A DNA stretch of 64,000 nt from Spisula solida (Eukaryota > Mollusca > Bivalvia > Venerida > Mactridae), in assembly GCA_947247005.1 (NCBI GenBank), contig OX365946.1, forward strand, positions 7,882,453 through 7,946,452. Direction: 5' to 3'. The translations under genes were made by a program, and so were the position numbers. The notes under the pieces are model-generated. The model made no database searches, was not told the origin of the DNA, and was given only the letters and a program-made list of their open reading frames with translations. Shown piece by piece: positions 25,216 through 38,775 of the stretch; the first letter of the stretch is position 1; every line of letters starts with the position of its first letter.

Positions 25216-26110
25216 CATGTAACTGTCTGGCTAGATTCGCAATTATTTTATGCATCGAATAGAACCAGCTACTTACATGTCGAGTTATTAACTCTTTACG
25301 CGCTAATTCTTGGATTATGTGCTTTCAACAGAACAACGTTAAAAGCGTTTTCCGTTGTAACTTCACGACATCATAGTAACGTCATGGGAATACGCACGGA
25401 GATATAAAACGCGACGTTGAATTGGGATTAAGTCAAGGTTTACTATGGTACCACATTTGTATACGAATATGGACATTGATTATTTTATATAGCGTGGTTC
25501 CACTTTAAGCTAGATTCACATTACGGTGTTTGGACCAACGTCAAACTCCGCTAGTAAAAGTTGTTTAGAGTTCGCTGCCGAAATAATATGAAACATTTAA
25601 GGACAAAGAAATACTACGAGTATGTTGATATTTGTTGATGATTTTTTGTATTGCGTTAAATGATAACAAAACGCTGATTTGAAATTGCCATTAAGAAAAT
25701 ACATCCATAATGACTGAGTATACAACCATACAAGATACATTAGATGTCCATAGACATTACGTCTGAAACTTGTTCAACAAAAACTAATTCTACCTATTTT
25801 TTGTTCTTGAATTATTCATAAAAATGGCAAGCTTAATCTTAAACGGATGTATACACCAACTCCATTTTGCGTTGATAGGCTTTTCTGTGTATCAGAATAC
25901 ATTGCGATAGGATCATAGCTGCACAAACTAAATATAAAGTCATTTATTTAGATGCATCGACAATAGCAAATAGTTCAATGAATATTTTCCCTACGTTATT
26001 TAGAAAATATACCGTATCTCATTCTACAGCTGTTTTGCATTTGTTACGTATAGAGACCGCTGTATTTACTTGCATGACATTTGGTTTCATCAGATCGGTC
26101 GATTTAATAA
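25216..26110. other. no recognisable feature
   Basis: AT-rich DNA with no array, TIR or recognisable exon. Confidence 0.4.
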
Positions 26111-26160
26111 ACGGACAGTGAATGCAGCACTCTTAAAAACCAGCAGAGCACGACATACCG
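26111..26160 (-). repeat. dispersed ~60 bp repeat family, member
   Basis: On the minus strand GTGCTCTGCTGG...GAGTGCTGCATTCACTGTCC. It supplies the C-terminal codons of an 84-codon ATG frame (26104-26358, -) with hydrophobic stretches that I do not recognise; the frame is probably fortuitous. Confidence 0.5.
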
Positions 26161-27476
26161 AATAGCCACAAAAAACACGAAAGCGTATACAATAAACCCT
26201 AACATCTGTGGAATCAGTCCTTCCGAAATTAAAATCAGAATTCCATTGAGAACGCAGACACAATTGTTGACATTCGAACAGATGGCAGGGATTACAAGGC
26301 TGCTGCACCATGCTCTTACAGGCCCAAGTGTCGCATAAATATGGTAGGAAAATGACATAATCGGAACCCAACAATGAAACGCAGAATAAACGACATGTCA
26401 ACAAATTGGGTTCATTATGGCGCTTACTAGTATATTTCGGCATCGGATTGTCTTGACCATGGGACGAAAAATCACCTAGTTCAAGAGATGCCTCAAAATG
26501 TGACCGTAGACAGGTGAACGGCTGTCGTAGAGATGTGCGTGACGTAGGCTTACATGAACAATAGGTATTGTGTGTAATGTGCTAATAGATGATATTCGTA
26601 ACCACTTTCGAATCAATAGTACAACATTCAATCTGTTAATGTGTGAACATAGATTAACAAGTTCGTCATTCACAGTGAATTCAGAGATTGTCGTTAACAA
26701 ATGCGATGTATGCGTAAATAATCTACGTGCAAATGGTCTATGTGAGAGTGTGCGTATTTGTATAGAATCAATGACAAAAGCTACATATATTGGCTTATAA
26801 TAAACAACAAAAAAGCAATCCTTATCAGAGCAGATTGCTTAATGCAGTCATGAACACACTAATACATTTATGACGGTGTTATAGGATTCCATGCTCCTGA
26901 ATACGTTAGGTATTACAATGACATTCGCACTGCCGACATTTTTCAGTCAACATGTAAAGAGTTCTTAATAGTCTATACAAATTAATTTAAGGTCGATCGT
27001 GAAACAAGTTTTTTCAACTTATATTTATATAGGGTATGAGAGAAGATAAGCCAGTTTCCCTTTTATGCTGAGCGTCTAGCAAAGGAATTTATTGTACTAT
27101 TATTATTTCGTCTTTGGTATGACGCGGTCTAAGATCGAACTCGTGACCTTTTAGGTACAACCCAAAAGTTTGTTTTTATTTTGTAACCAATTTTGACGAG
27201 AGGTCATCGAAACTAAAGCCAGGATTTCACGAATACTATCCACGCAACTTAATTTTTTTCTACAAAAGGTCGTAGTGTTTGCTCGCAGCAGACGCATCTG
27301 TCTTGATACCATTACATAAACATATAATAGCAATAATAACAATGATAGTAATAATAAGAAGAAGAAGAAGAGGCAGAAGAAGAAGAAGAAGTATGATAAA
27401 CCTCTATAATGTGTTTGCTTTTCAAAGCCTGACGTACTGTACTGTCTTTGTGAAAAAGTACTAAATGGGTTCATTA
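26161..27476. other. no gene; AAG-rich microsatellite
   Basis: An imperfect AAG/GAA run lies at about 27356-27392 and accounts for the Arg-rich and Phe-rich frames on either strand. Nothing else recognised. Confidence 0.45.
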
Positions 27477-27591
27477 TTCTACAAGTGGTTCGCATTGTCA
27501 GACAATTTTGTGATCTTGAAGGTAAATGTCGACGTTCTATAAGTGGTTCGCATTGTCAGACAATTTGTGATCTTGAAGGTAAATGTCAACG
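27477..27591 (+). repeat. 57-58 bp tandem duplication
   Basis: Two head-to-tail copies starting TTCTA(C/T)AAGTGGTTCGC and ending AAATGTC(G/A)ACG at 27477-27534 and 27535-27591, differing by two substitutions and one base in a T run. A recent local duplication. Confidence 0.92.
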
Positions 27592-28317
27592 TTTGGCGAT
27601 GTCCATTGCCCTTTTACAGCACCATTAACAGACAATACATCTAATTTTAATAATGCAATTGGTAATAACCAGCAACTAAGCTACTTTTAACAAGCAAGTT
27701 TCATTCATTATATTGCAAAACTACGTCATTATGTAGTACTTTATTAGGTCAATCTGTCTGGGCTAGGTAATGAAAATACTGATTAATTGCCAATTCGTCA
27801 GCATATTGTACCTTCTTGCACAACACAGTATATAATGACTATAATTGTAATTTGTATAATTATTAGTAATACGTGTAAATACAGTACTATATTGTTGTTC
27901 GCTGAGGCAGTGTGTGTTTGCCCCGCCAGATTTACCAATGACCTCCGAGTTCGAACGAAGAGACAGTTCAAAACATCTGTGTGATACAGGTCACTAGGGT
28001 GTACTGTCACCTGAACTTAATTGTACATCGCCGATACCATATGTGTGTAACCAACCTGTTTATCTTTAGTTCGGTGGGTTCAGAAATAAACAAGTGTCCT
28101 GGTTGGATATCGCACCGGGGCCTCTACATTCATAATCAAAAGTGTTCTCAACTCGACCAGAGTGCTACCCTTGACCAATACTGATGTGCTTTTATACATA
28201 CAAAATAACTAGTTTTGCGTATTATTTATTAAAATTCACTAAAATCTTGGATTCTTACTGATCAAATTACTCATACCCGAATTGAATAATCGGTGATTAA
28301 ATGATGTCCCGCTTACA
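27592..28317. other. no recognisable feature
   Basis: AT-rich DNA up to the edge of the large fold-back element. Nothing supportable. Confidence 0.4.
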
Positions 28318-28737
28318 ACACACCGTACAACCCGCTGTGTGTAAGACAGTTCTGTATGTTGAAGGCAGAGACACACGCGTTTTACGCCACTACAGTGGGG
28401 TAAGTTTTTGTTATTTTATATGTGTTTTGCGTTGCTTTTGAAAGTGATCACTTACATATATCGTCCACGCGATGAATGAACAATAAGTATAAACAATTTA
28501 TGTATCCACAAATGCCATATTATTCGAGAAAACAGGGTTTACGTACGCGATGTTTGCCAAAAGTTCGAAACTTTCGACTTTGACATTGAATTCTCAACTT
28601 AATTCGTGGTTTGGAACATTCCTAAAACATTAAATATAAACTTCAACCCTTCTTCAATATATCTGTCGTTTCCGTTTTGGAAAATGTGCATTTTCTGTGA
28701 AGATACAGAGGTTTAAATTGAACGAGGTACCAAAAAA

Positions 28738-28855
28738 ATGCTAACGAAATAGGCAGTTCTGTTTTTCGAATGATAACGACAAAGGCAGATCGTTAAATAT
28801 TAATGCTAACTCAGAGGCAGAGATAAGAGACTTATGCTAACGACAAAGGCAGAAA
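28738..28855 (+). repeat. ~32 bp subterminal repeat, 4 units (mirrored near 31450-31575)
   Basis: Units ATGCTAACGACAAAGGCAGA or variants start near 28739, 28770, 28803 and 28834. The mirror set lies in the right arm as TCTGCCTTTGTCGTTAGCAT. Subterminal arrays at both ends are typical of transposase-binding sites, which is inference here. Confidence 0.8.
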
Positions 28856-29090
28856 TTCTAATGACTTGACAGGGCCATAAAACCCCTTTGTACGATTTGT
28901 ATGTTATAAATATCACCCAGATTCATGTTAGGCTTTATTCCACCGTCCATTTCACCAAGAATCACGAGTGTTTAGTGGTTATTGTCATCAAGTTGATAAA
29001 CGGAATATATTACATACCTGGTGATCCTGACGCCGGCAATCATCAGTTGTGAGTGGCCCTTTATGTCTGTAAATGACGAACTGGTGTGTT

Positions 29091-29108
29091 GGGGGGGGGG
29101 GGGGGGGG
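29091..29108 (+). repeat. G18 homopolymer
   Basis: Eighteen consecutive G about 24 bp inside the inner edge of the left arm. The right arm has no counterpart. G-quadruplex formation is possible and the exact length may be a sequencing estimate. Confidence 0.9.
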
Positions 29109-29844
29109 CATTCAGCGCTCCATTTGTTATCATAAAGTTAAGAAACAAATTGTTTTTAGCATTCTATAGAATACGCGAGTTCGAAATGCAGCAATTCAAA
29201 TTACTTGACAGGGAACTTAATGCACTGTTTGTTTGTACAAAAATGTATGTTATTTGTATGCTACACATTTTATTTGACTATTATTCGTGAATAACTCACA
29301 CGAAGAACATAAGACATACTGTCGTAAAACATCGTAATGCCCCGAAACATTGCTATGCATGTGCAGTCGAACATAATTATGATCTTGGTATTAATCTTCT
29401 AAGCAGTCAATGTTGATTAAAATTACCTGTATTTTATAAATAAAACAGTCAGGTTATTTAAACAGTCACAGAGTATACGGTCTTACATCTATTTATGGGC
29501 TGTTTGCTTAAAACAGTTGGGCAACACGTGCTCATGTAGCATCACGTATATCATGTAACATATTATTCCATGCTAAGTTGTTTGGTCTTAATTATTGACA
29601 TCATCTAACGCCATCCGGACCGCAGATAATTATGCAACGAGGCGTAGCATAATACCAATAAGACGAGACGCAAGTACGCGTAAGTTCCTTTATGTATAAT
29701 TAGATTTACGATGTACAAATGTAGTTGTTATCAATAACATTTCATATAAAATCAAAGAGCTGAAAGTCAGCAGTTGTTCGAATGAATATCATTCTGATCA
29801 CCTCGGCCTGTATGCATTGAAGTATTTACCGGAGACAAACGGAA

Positions 29845-30060
29845 ATGTCCGAGGTTTCACGATTGAAATACAATGTATATGCGTGCCGGAAGTACAAGTC
29901 AAATAGTTTTCTGCGGCCAGATAATTTCTAGTATTTTTCAGCAGTTTGGACGCTGATCGAGTTTATTCCGGTGTATGTTTAAATGGTATTAGTCCAAATA
30001 ACCCAGATACGTGTAACATCGGATACACCTGTAAAAATGCCGTACGGACCGTTCCGATTG
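29845..30060. repeat. two ends related to the 586-948 element
   Basis: TGTCCGAGGTTTCACGATTG (about 29847) resembles the right end of 586-948, and GGACCGTTCCGATTG (about 30045) is the reverse complement of its left end. Both point the same way, so they are not a simple single insertion; nested or rearranged fragments fit better. Confidence 0.5.
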
Positions 30061-30631
30061 CAATACCGACTGACCGGTTTACTATTGCAAAGGTGGCGCT
30101 GCCTAGCGGCGGTGTAGGAAGAAAAGTAGTTTCTTCAACTAAAGTATAGTCGATTGTAGAAACGTGTGTAAATAACTATAGTTGGTCGATTCTCGAACAA
30201 ATAAAAAGTATTCATTTATTGCTAACTGATGAGATATGGAGTTCTATCAGTGAAATAAAACCTATATCAGCCACTGGTTATCACCTATGTACAATGTGAC
30301 TGATATAAGCTCTGCCCCCTCACAGGGACTACTTTAATTTTACCAAAAACTTAACACTAAACCGTCTGTAACATTTTTATTACTGAACGGAAACATGTCT
30401 TGTGGGTTATTTATTCTTAGTTAGAACAATTCCTATAAGTTGGTGTATGATTTGATGCAAAATTCTCAAAAAAGTTGTTTTCACCTATTCACCATAATCA
30501 AAGATGACGGATTTTGAATTGAAAAATATGAATGGAATAACATTTTCATAAGCAGCCTAACCACAGTGGTAGATTCTAATTTGGCATAAATAGTACCAGT
30601 TTTGACACCAGATAAGCATTAAATAAATAGA

Positions 30632-30788
30632 ATATTTGTTTGTTTTGATTGAATATGGTTAATACATCATATTGTAGTGATAAAATTTTAATATTTTTAA
30701 TCGCGCTACGCGCTCTTGAACTTTGAATAATGAATTTTATCACTACACGATGAGATATAAACCATATTCAATCAAAACAAACAAATAT
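30632..30788. mobile_element. 157 bp hairpin MITE
   Basis: The arms ATATTTGTTTGTTTTGATTG and their complement pair over about 29 bp at the tips and less well inward (TATTGTAGTGATAAAAT with its partner). The centre holds a GC patch (CGCGCTACGCGC). No clear target duplication. It is nested inside the 28318-31989 element. Confidence 0.8.
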
Positions 30789-31992
30789 CCTCTATCTATA
30801 TTACATAAAGCTGTTTAATAGAGTGTCAGGTAAAAATTCCTGTGTCGATGACTTACAGTTCATGTAAACTGCTGACAAACAAGTGCTGTATTTATACCTA
30901 ACTGTCATAGATCTACATTTATTAAATATGCAGACGTGCATGGGCATGTACTTAGTTAGAGAATTAAAGCTCCAGCACGAATAAGATGTAAAGTACAACC
31001 TCCTCGACAGAGCAATAACCTTTGATTTCCGGCCATTGTATTACTTCAATGATTAGGAGACTATAAAATTCAACTTGTATGACTTATTGCGCCTCCCAAA
31101 AACTGCTAATTTCACCGTCATTTTGTTAACATTTTACTTATATTATCGATCGAATACTACGAGAACCATTCGTTTCTAAACTCTAAGACAGTGCCTGAAG
31201 AGATTACGTCCCAAAAAAGTCATGCACTAATCATTGACAGGCATAAAAGGCAACTCACAACCGACAATTACCAGCGTCAGCGATCACCAGGTATGTAATA
31301 TATACCGTTAATCAACTGGACGAAAATAACCACTAAACACTCGTGATTCTTGGTGAAATGGACTTTGGAATACAGCCTAATATGAATCTGGGTTATATTT
31401 ATAACATACAAATCGTACAAAGGGGTTTTATGGCCCTGTCAAGTCATTCGAATTTCTGCCTTTGTCGTTAGCATAAGTCTCTTATCTCTGCCTCTGCGTT
31501 AGCATTGATATTTAACGATCTGCCTTTGTCGTTATCATTCGAAAAACAGAACTGCCTATTTCGTTAGCATTTTTTTGGTACCTCGTTCAATTTAAACCTC
31601 TGTATCTTCACAGAAAATGCACATTTTCCAAAACGGAAACGACAGATATATTGAGGAAGGATTGAAGTTTGTATTCAATATTTTATAATTGTTTCAAACC
31701 ACGAGTTAAGTTAAGAATTTAATGTCAAAGGCGAAAGTTTCGAACTTTTGGCAAACATCGCGTACCTAAACCCTGTTTACTCGAATAATATGGCATTTGT
31801 GGGAACATAAATTGTTTATACTTATTGTTCATTCATCGCTTGAACGATATATGTAAGTGATCACTTTCAAAGGCAACGCAAAACACTATAAAATAACAAA
31901 AACTTACCCCACTCTAGTGGCGTAAAACGCGTGTGTCTCTGCCTTCAACATACATAACTGCCTTACACACAGCGGGTTGTACGGTGTGTACA

Positions 31993-33152
31993 ATACCGTA
32001 TAAATGTTGTTTGACTTTTTTTACCCCTATATCGCGGTCTTAGAATTAAAACGTCGTCCTTATAGGACTTATGCATATTTGAAATTTATATATGAACCTA
32101 TTTTCATGAAAATCGGAAGTTGTCATATAGACCAAACTGAAGTTGAAAAAGCTTGTTTTTTCATAAGTCAAGAGTAGTTTTCAAACAGTTTTTTCTAGCT
32201 TACTCAAAATATTGATTTTTTACTTACGACCTTATTCTTCTTAGCTAGCGAAATATAGACATAACCATATGCTGGTAGATGATGAATTACCCTTTTCTGT
32301 ATATCTATTATAGAAATGGGGCTTTAAATTGTGTTCAGCTGCAAGTAATGCTAATTTTGCACCAAAGATTAAAAACCGCCCAACAGTGCCAACTTAAACC
32401 TGCTGCATTCGCCATGTCCAGTGATTTCGTGAAATATTGTACAACTCATTAATCCAAAGTTTGATGGCAGGGAAGTTGTAGCATCCATCAATCGATACTT
32501 TCAATCGAATTATTTCGTACATGTTTCTATCATAATTCCAGATAAATGCGGTGTTAATAAGTTCAATGTACGTAAAGCAAAACAAAACTTTACTAAGGTC
32601 ATGGAGGCTATACATGCGGACAGCAAGTGGCGAGGTAATTAGAAAAACTGGGTGGCCTCTGAGGAGTCAATGTTTTATCTTATGGGAAGTTCTAATAGAG
32701 ACAGGGTCTGCTATAGTTTGTTCAGCTTGATTTGATTTCGGCCGCTTTCATGGCATTATCTCCAACTTATAGATACGTTAGATTGGTCATATGAGCGATA
32801 TTTATCGGTACTATGAGGCGCTTGATCAAGATAAGAGATGTCACAGAAAGTTCAACCGTCCCTGGTTGGTTTTTTATATTTATCAAGCTCAAATAGCGAC
32901 AGTAACGTGGCTAATTCCGTTAATAAGCTATTAACAAATTACATTAATCTAGATGTGGTTGACACTCGAATTAGAAATTAGTTGAAGCTGCCATTTGTTA
33001 ATACATTTAACTTGTCCGATCAGAATACAATTACATCTGTCATTTCTAACATCGATTCCTTTCAACAGATATTTCATTGTACAGTAAGGTATTGATATAA
33101 CACCGCTGTTTGTTCCCAAGTAAATTGTCGATATGTATGTATAGATTATTAC
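31993..33152. other. no recognisable feature
   Basis: AT-rich DNA, no convincing frame or repeat. Confidence 0.4.
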
Positions 33153-33276
33153 ACAGGGACGGCGGGCATTAAGTCGATATTCGGCATACTAGGTTAGGTA
33201 TTGGCTCGAGGGCTTCAGCCCGAGTGCCAATTGCGTTCTAGTATGCCAATATCGACTTAATGCACAACGGCCCTGT
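33153..33276. mobile_element. ~124 bp near-perfect hairpin MITE
   Basis: The arms ACAGGG(A)CGG...GCATTAAGTCGATAT..GGCATACTA and their inverse pair along almost the full length, with an inner GGGCTTCAGCCC stem-loop. The RNA or single strand would fold into one long hairpin. The edges are uncertain by a few bases because the flanks (ATTATTA, TTATAA) are also AT-rich. Confidence 0.82.
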
Positions 33277-33803
33277 TTTATAACCCTTTTATTGCATATG
33301 TTTTACTCCACTTATTTTTTCTAAACACGAAACAACAAAACAAACTCAGATCTAACTTTTCCAGAGCTTTTTTAAACTGCGAAACTGTCAGAATCTTCAA
33401 TTTGTATTCTAGCGCGCTAATGACGTCACATGTTTGTGTACGTTACGTACGCGCGTCGCTTCCGAAATAACCGGATTTATCCAGTCACTTCCGGCAAAAT
33501 CTGCCTGTTAACACGTATATCCATTGATCTTTCCTACGTTTAAATCAGTTTAGTTTGTAATACAATGTTGTCTTGGTTTTTTCTGGGAACCCTTCAAGTG
33601 CACTCACCCTAAGCCAACGTGTGGGATTTATTTTTATTGTGGATAATGTAAATCATTTATAATTATAACCACGCACCATTAAGTATGCCATGCATTTCGT
33701 TTCGACAATGTAAACTTTATAATGGAACATTATACATAAATTATGTAATTCATAACAAATTTTGTGCAATTATATCTTATACAATGTACAATATCTTGGA
33801 TAA
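33277..33803. other. no recognisable feature
   Basis: A short alternating ACGTACGCGCG-rich patch lies near 33440. Nothing else stands out. Confidence 0.4.
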
Positions 33804-33805
33804 TA

Positions 33806-33953
33806 GGCCTTTTCGACTGGGCTGTTTCGTGAAGCAAGTTTTAGCCTGGTTCCCGTCCCCAAAATTACAGCACTACTACAGTAATACAACTGTAAAATTA
33901 GAACGGGAACCAGACTGCAACCTGCTCCACGAAACAGCCCAGTCGAAAAGGCC
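33806..33953. mobile_element. 148 bp TA-flanked hairpin MITE
   Basis: The tips GGCCTTTTCGACTGGGCTGT at 33806 and 33953 are inverted and extend through TTCGTG; further in GGTTCCCGT pairs with ACGGGAACC. TA lies on both sides (33804-33805 and 33954-33955). The 96-codon frame across it (33685-33975) is an artefact of the hairpin. Confidence 0.88.
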
Positions 33954-34356
33954 TAATAAGAGCGGTTGTGCTTAACATATAATATTAGTACACAATCATG
34001 CTTCTGCATCTGTAAATTATCTAACAATACTGTCTCTACCGAATCCGGGTGTAAATTCGTCTCACATGTTACACATATGAACGATCTTTCTAATTTGGTA
34101 TAATATCATATCGCATACTTTCTCGCTATATATCACCACGCTATTTATTAATAGTAGTATTGTTGCTCTTAGTAATAAATCCTTTTCAGGACTAAATATG
34201 CAAATACTCTACATGTATTCAATTCTATGATCCACGAGATGCGAGATTCCCGTGTTTTGTATGTTTAATGAGGTATGTGGATCAGAGTTTCTATGATCCA
34301 CGAGATCCGTGATTCCCGTGTTCTAACTTTATTATGACGTACTCTGAGCGGCTTTG

Positions 34357-35743
<1,387 letters not shown>

Positions 35744-36232
35744 AATCATCCCAGTGTATGTAGGCCAGAGTTTCTATGAATCACAAGTTACGAGATTCCC
35801 GTGTTCTAACTAAATTATGACGTATGTATGCCAGAGTTCCGAGATTCCCGTGTTCTGAATCTTTAATCACGTATGTTGACCAGAGTTTCTATGTTCCACG
35901 AGTTCCGAGATTCCCGTGTTCGGATTTTATAATGACGTATGTAGATCAGAGTTTCTATGTTTCACGAGATCCGTTATTTTCGTGTTCTGATTGTATAATG
36001 ACATATGATATATGTTTTTGTTGCTTTTTGTTGTTTTTAATCCCTCTGTTCGTTTACTGTTTAGCTTAAAATGATTCATAATTAATTAGATTTGTTGTCA
36101 TGATGCATGTATAGATCAACCACGAGTTTTGAGCCGTGACGGGAGATTACACTATTTAGTCATGGTTTGTGAATTACTGTTTGGAATGCATTTAAAATAC
36201 GTTGATATATATTTTTGTATGACATGACACTG

Positions 36233-36305
36233 TCAGTATCGCTGGCTCAGTCGGTAGAGAGCTTGATTTTCTGACTAAGACATGCGGGTTCAAGTCCTGA
36301 TAACT
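36233..36305 (+). mobile_element. tRNA-derived SINE head
   Basis: A box TGGCTCAGTCGG (36243-36254) and B box GGTTCAAGTCC (36287-36297) match pol III consensus. The D stem GCTC/GAGC pairs, but the acceptor and anticodon stems do not, so this is a SINE head or tRNA pseudogene and not a functional tRNA. Confidence 0.65.
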
Positions 36306-36777
36306 GTTTCTTTTTCATCAAGAACATGAAGACATTGTTTAAAAGTCATTTTATTATTATGAGTTTTCAATCTACATGCAATGGGTTTTCATGTTTCATT
36401 GTTTTCATTTCTTTCTACGGACCCAGTATTAATTTACCTTTTACTGGATCCAATACTTAAACTTGTGTCAAAGATTTTCGGCTTTGTGTATTGATTGGCG
36501 AACCGTCAGTTTTGTCTGTCTCCGAGTCGGATGATGCATTTGAATATATAGTGGGTGCTTAAAGACAGTTTATTGCAATATCTAACGCCAGTGTTTGTGT
36601 CCTGCTGGCAATACAAGTTTAAATACACATAGACTATTTTATATATAAACTCCTTGCAAAATTTCTGTAAATATGAACCATGTTAAATATTCTTTAGCAT
36701 ACGAGCATCTTCACCAGTATGTATACTAGTCGCAGCCAAAATTATATAATTATGCATGGTTACTATGACTAAGACAC

Positions 36778-37370
36778 TTAATAATAATAATAATAATAAC
36801 GACTGTATTTATAGTGGATGACATATTTGGTTCTAGACCAATTTTCAATAGGGTCCACATCAACATGGGATATATACAATCATTTACAGGAATACATGAT
36901 AATTATGAGCAAAAGAAAACATAACAGAAAAACTCATGGAGTCAATAATAAAGATGCAAAACAAAACAAAAACCCAACAGCACAATGTTAGGGTAATGGT
37001 AAATAATTATGATATACAAAATTCAACAATGGAATTTGTAAATATAATTATATCTAATAGCGTAATGTTGAGAAACATGTAAATGTTACATCATGTGGCC
37101 AGAGTACATCCACTGTAGATAGGAGTTTTTGAATTGTTTGAGTGTTTTTGAAGTACGTATTTGTTTTGGGATGACATTTCAAATGACTGGCCCTGAATAA
37201 TTTAAGGACTTGCGGTAGAATTCGAGCCGTGGTTTAGGAATTGTAAGTTCACAATTTTCAGTTGATCTAAGCTGGCGATCCGAGTGTTGGTAGTTTTGGT
37301 TAAATCTGAATTTCGAATGCAAGTATTCTGGGCAAATATTGTGACTAATACAGACTCATTATTAAATAAA
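36778..37370 (-). mobile_element. 3' end of a non-LTR retrotransposon (LINE)
   Basis: Minus-strand order: the C-terminus of a reverse-transcriptase ORF (37086-37350), about 290 bp of AT-rich 3' UTR, then a (TTA)n tail (TAATAATAAT on the plus strand at 36778-36799). 5' truncation with a simple-repeat tail is how CR1/RTE/L2-type LINEs insert. Confidence 0.82.
37086..37350 (-). pseudogene. LINE ORF2 C-terminal fragment
   Basis: The minus strand reads YLHSKFRFNQNYQHSDRQLR, then ENCELTIPKPRLEFYRKSLN, then YSGPVI-stop-NVIPKQIRTS and KTLKQFKNSYLQ, ending in a TAA at 37086-37088. It matches the C-terminal tail common in animal LINE polymerases (P.PRTE..KKSL.Y.GP.IWN.LP..IR...TL..FK..L). The invariant Trp of the WN.LP motif is a TGA stop here, and upstream of YLHSK are several stops. 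The RT catalytic motifs lie outside the copy. Confidence 0.87.
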
Positions 37371-37439
37371 TTCCAGGAAATGCATAACTTTCTTGTGTAA
37401 TATTACTTGAACAAGGGATTTGAAAAAATATAAAAAGCG

Positions 37440-37512
37440 ACTCTACCAAGGATTGAACCTAGGAAAGTAAGTCTTATAGAACATCGCCTTATCCATTGGG
37501 CCACGTATTCAG
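37440..37512 (-). mobile_element. tRNA-Arg-like SINE head
   Basis: On the minus strand A box TGGCCCAATGGATAAGGCG resembles tRNA-Arg (A box at 37493-37503) and B box GGTTCAATCC (37450-37459) is one base short. The anticodon stem does not fold. Likely a SINE or tRNA pseudogene. Confidence 0.62.
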
Positions 37513-38357
37513 CTACTTAATGAAACAACTTATTTAACTTATGTTGGTATTGCTTATATAAACCTACCCTTTTAGGGTGAATAACATTTGCTGCATAAAT
37601 TAGTCACGGCTCAAAAACATGGTTTATCTATAGTACTACCAATATAATATACACCTTCTCCGCCAGACAATTCTCCTGTCCTCTTTTCCTGTGTTGACTA
37701 TTTTTTCTTTTCTTGTTTTTCATGCATACCTCATTATTTAAACCGACTGCATAACTACCTTTTGTCACTTGATACTGTCATATGAAAAGTGTGTTAGGTT
37801 ATGTTCACATGAGCCTATGGCTTACTGAAATTTGAAATAAACTATTTATCATATGATGGCCAGAATGTCTATGATTCACGAATACCGTAATTCCCGTGTG
37901 TTGTATGTATAATGACGTTTGTTGGCCAGAGTCTGTATGATCAACGTGTTCCGGGATTCCCATGTTCTAATTGTATATTGACGAATGTAGGCCAGAGTTT
38001 CTATGTTCCACGTGTTCCTAGAAAAGTATAATAAATAAGGCGATGTTCAATGCAACATTTTATTATATTATATCAAACATTAGTCTTACTAATTAATCAA
38101 ATTACACTACATGTATTGCATGTACTAAGTTAACATATAAACAACTTATTTATATATTTGAAATGAATTAATAAATTGTGGCCCGTAATGGGTTGTTATG
38201 CTCTGATAATTTTCATTTCGCATATCATAGAACTAGTATTGACCCAGGTTGAAATACTTTAGGTAGCACAAAGTTTACTCCCGAAGAGTTGTCTCACATC
38301 AATTTGAATATACAATATACATGTTTATTTTAGCACAAGATGTTACCTTAAAACAAG

Positions 38358-38775
38358 CACCGAGAACAAGGTCCTATGATAAACTCGTAACCACCGAGAA
38401 CAAGGTCCTATGATAAACTCGTAACCACCAACGTCGGTGATTCTATAACTCATCATGTATACTATTCTCACCACAACAGCCATTTTGTTGCCTATAATAC
38501 TCATCGATATCAAGTACAGACATTTCAAGACCGACTGGGTTTTCAACAGAATGGAGTTCAGCCCTATGGTGTATTCGCCACCATCACCTACAGCCATTAC
38601 AACTCAACATTGTATTGCCATTCTAAGCTCGATTGGTTACTTATCAGGACCGGCTACGAAAATTCCGGTCCCTTATGTGTATTCTCGACCACCAAGTCCA
38701 TGCACTCAAATTCATAGGAAACGCTTCTTATACTAGTGCAACTATAAAAGGCCCTATCGTGTATTCACTGCCACC
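38358..38775 (+). repeat. degenerate array of a ~24 bp block
   Basis: GGTCCTATGATAAACTCGTAACCACC is repeated exactly in tandem (about 38370 and 38407, 36-37 bp apart). Weaker versions of the form GGCCCTATGGTGTATTC.CCACCA lie near 38561, 38670 and 38750. On the plus strand two of them read as MVYSPPSP and YVYSRPPSP in one frame, on the minus as GGEYTIG, GGYEFIIG and GGSEYTIG. Whether the block is a decayed coding repeat or plain satellite cannot be settled here. Confidence 0.7.

Larger units (their letters stand above)
28318..31989. mobile_element. 3.67 kb fold-back element with ~750 bp TIRs
   Basis: The arms 28318-29067 and about 31239-31989 are close inverted copies, tipped ACACACCGTACAACCCGCTG. 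The flanks match only as ACA (28315-28317 and 31990-31992), a possible 3 bp duplication that could be chance. The 2.17 kb interior has no transposase; it holds an 18-base G run, DNA related to 586-948 ends, and a 157 bp MITE. Superfamily undetermined. The arms also carry a short subterminal repeat array (28738-28855 and its mirror). Confidence 0.88.
36112..37630. mobile_element. candidate TIR element hosting SINE and LINE fragments
   Basis: TAGATCAACCACGAGTTTTG with AGCCGTGAC at the left (36112-36140) is the inverse of GTCACGGCTCAAAAACATGG with TTTATCTA at the right (37603-37630), with few mismatches. TA lies outside both ends (36110-36111, 37631-37632). Inside are a tRNA-like SINE, a LINE 3' end and a second SINE. 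It may be an older element that collected insertions. Confidence 0.5.

Noticed and set aside
26104..26358. 84-codon hydrophobic minus-strand frame
   Set aside because: It has an ATG and hydrophobic segments, but its C-terminus lies in a dispersed repeat and I recognise no family.
27100..27200. Minus-strand tRNA-like B box (GAGTTCGATC)
   Set aside because: No A box at the proper distance and no foldable stems.
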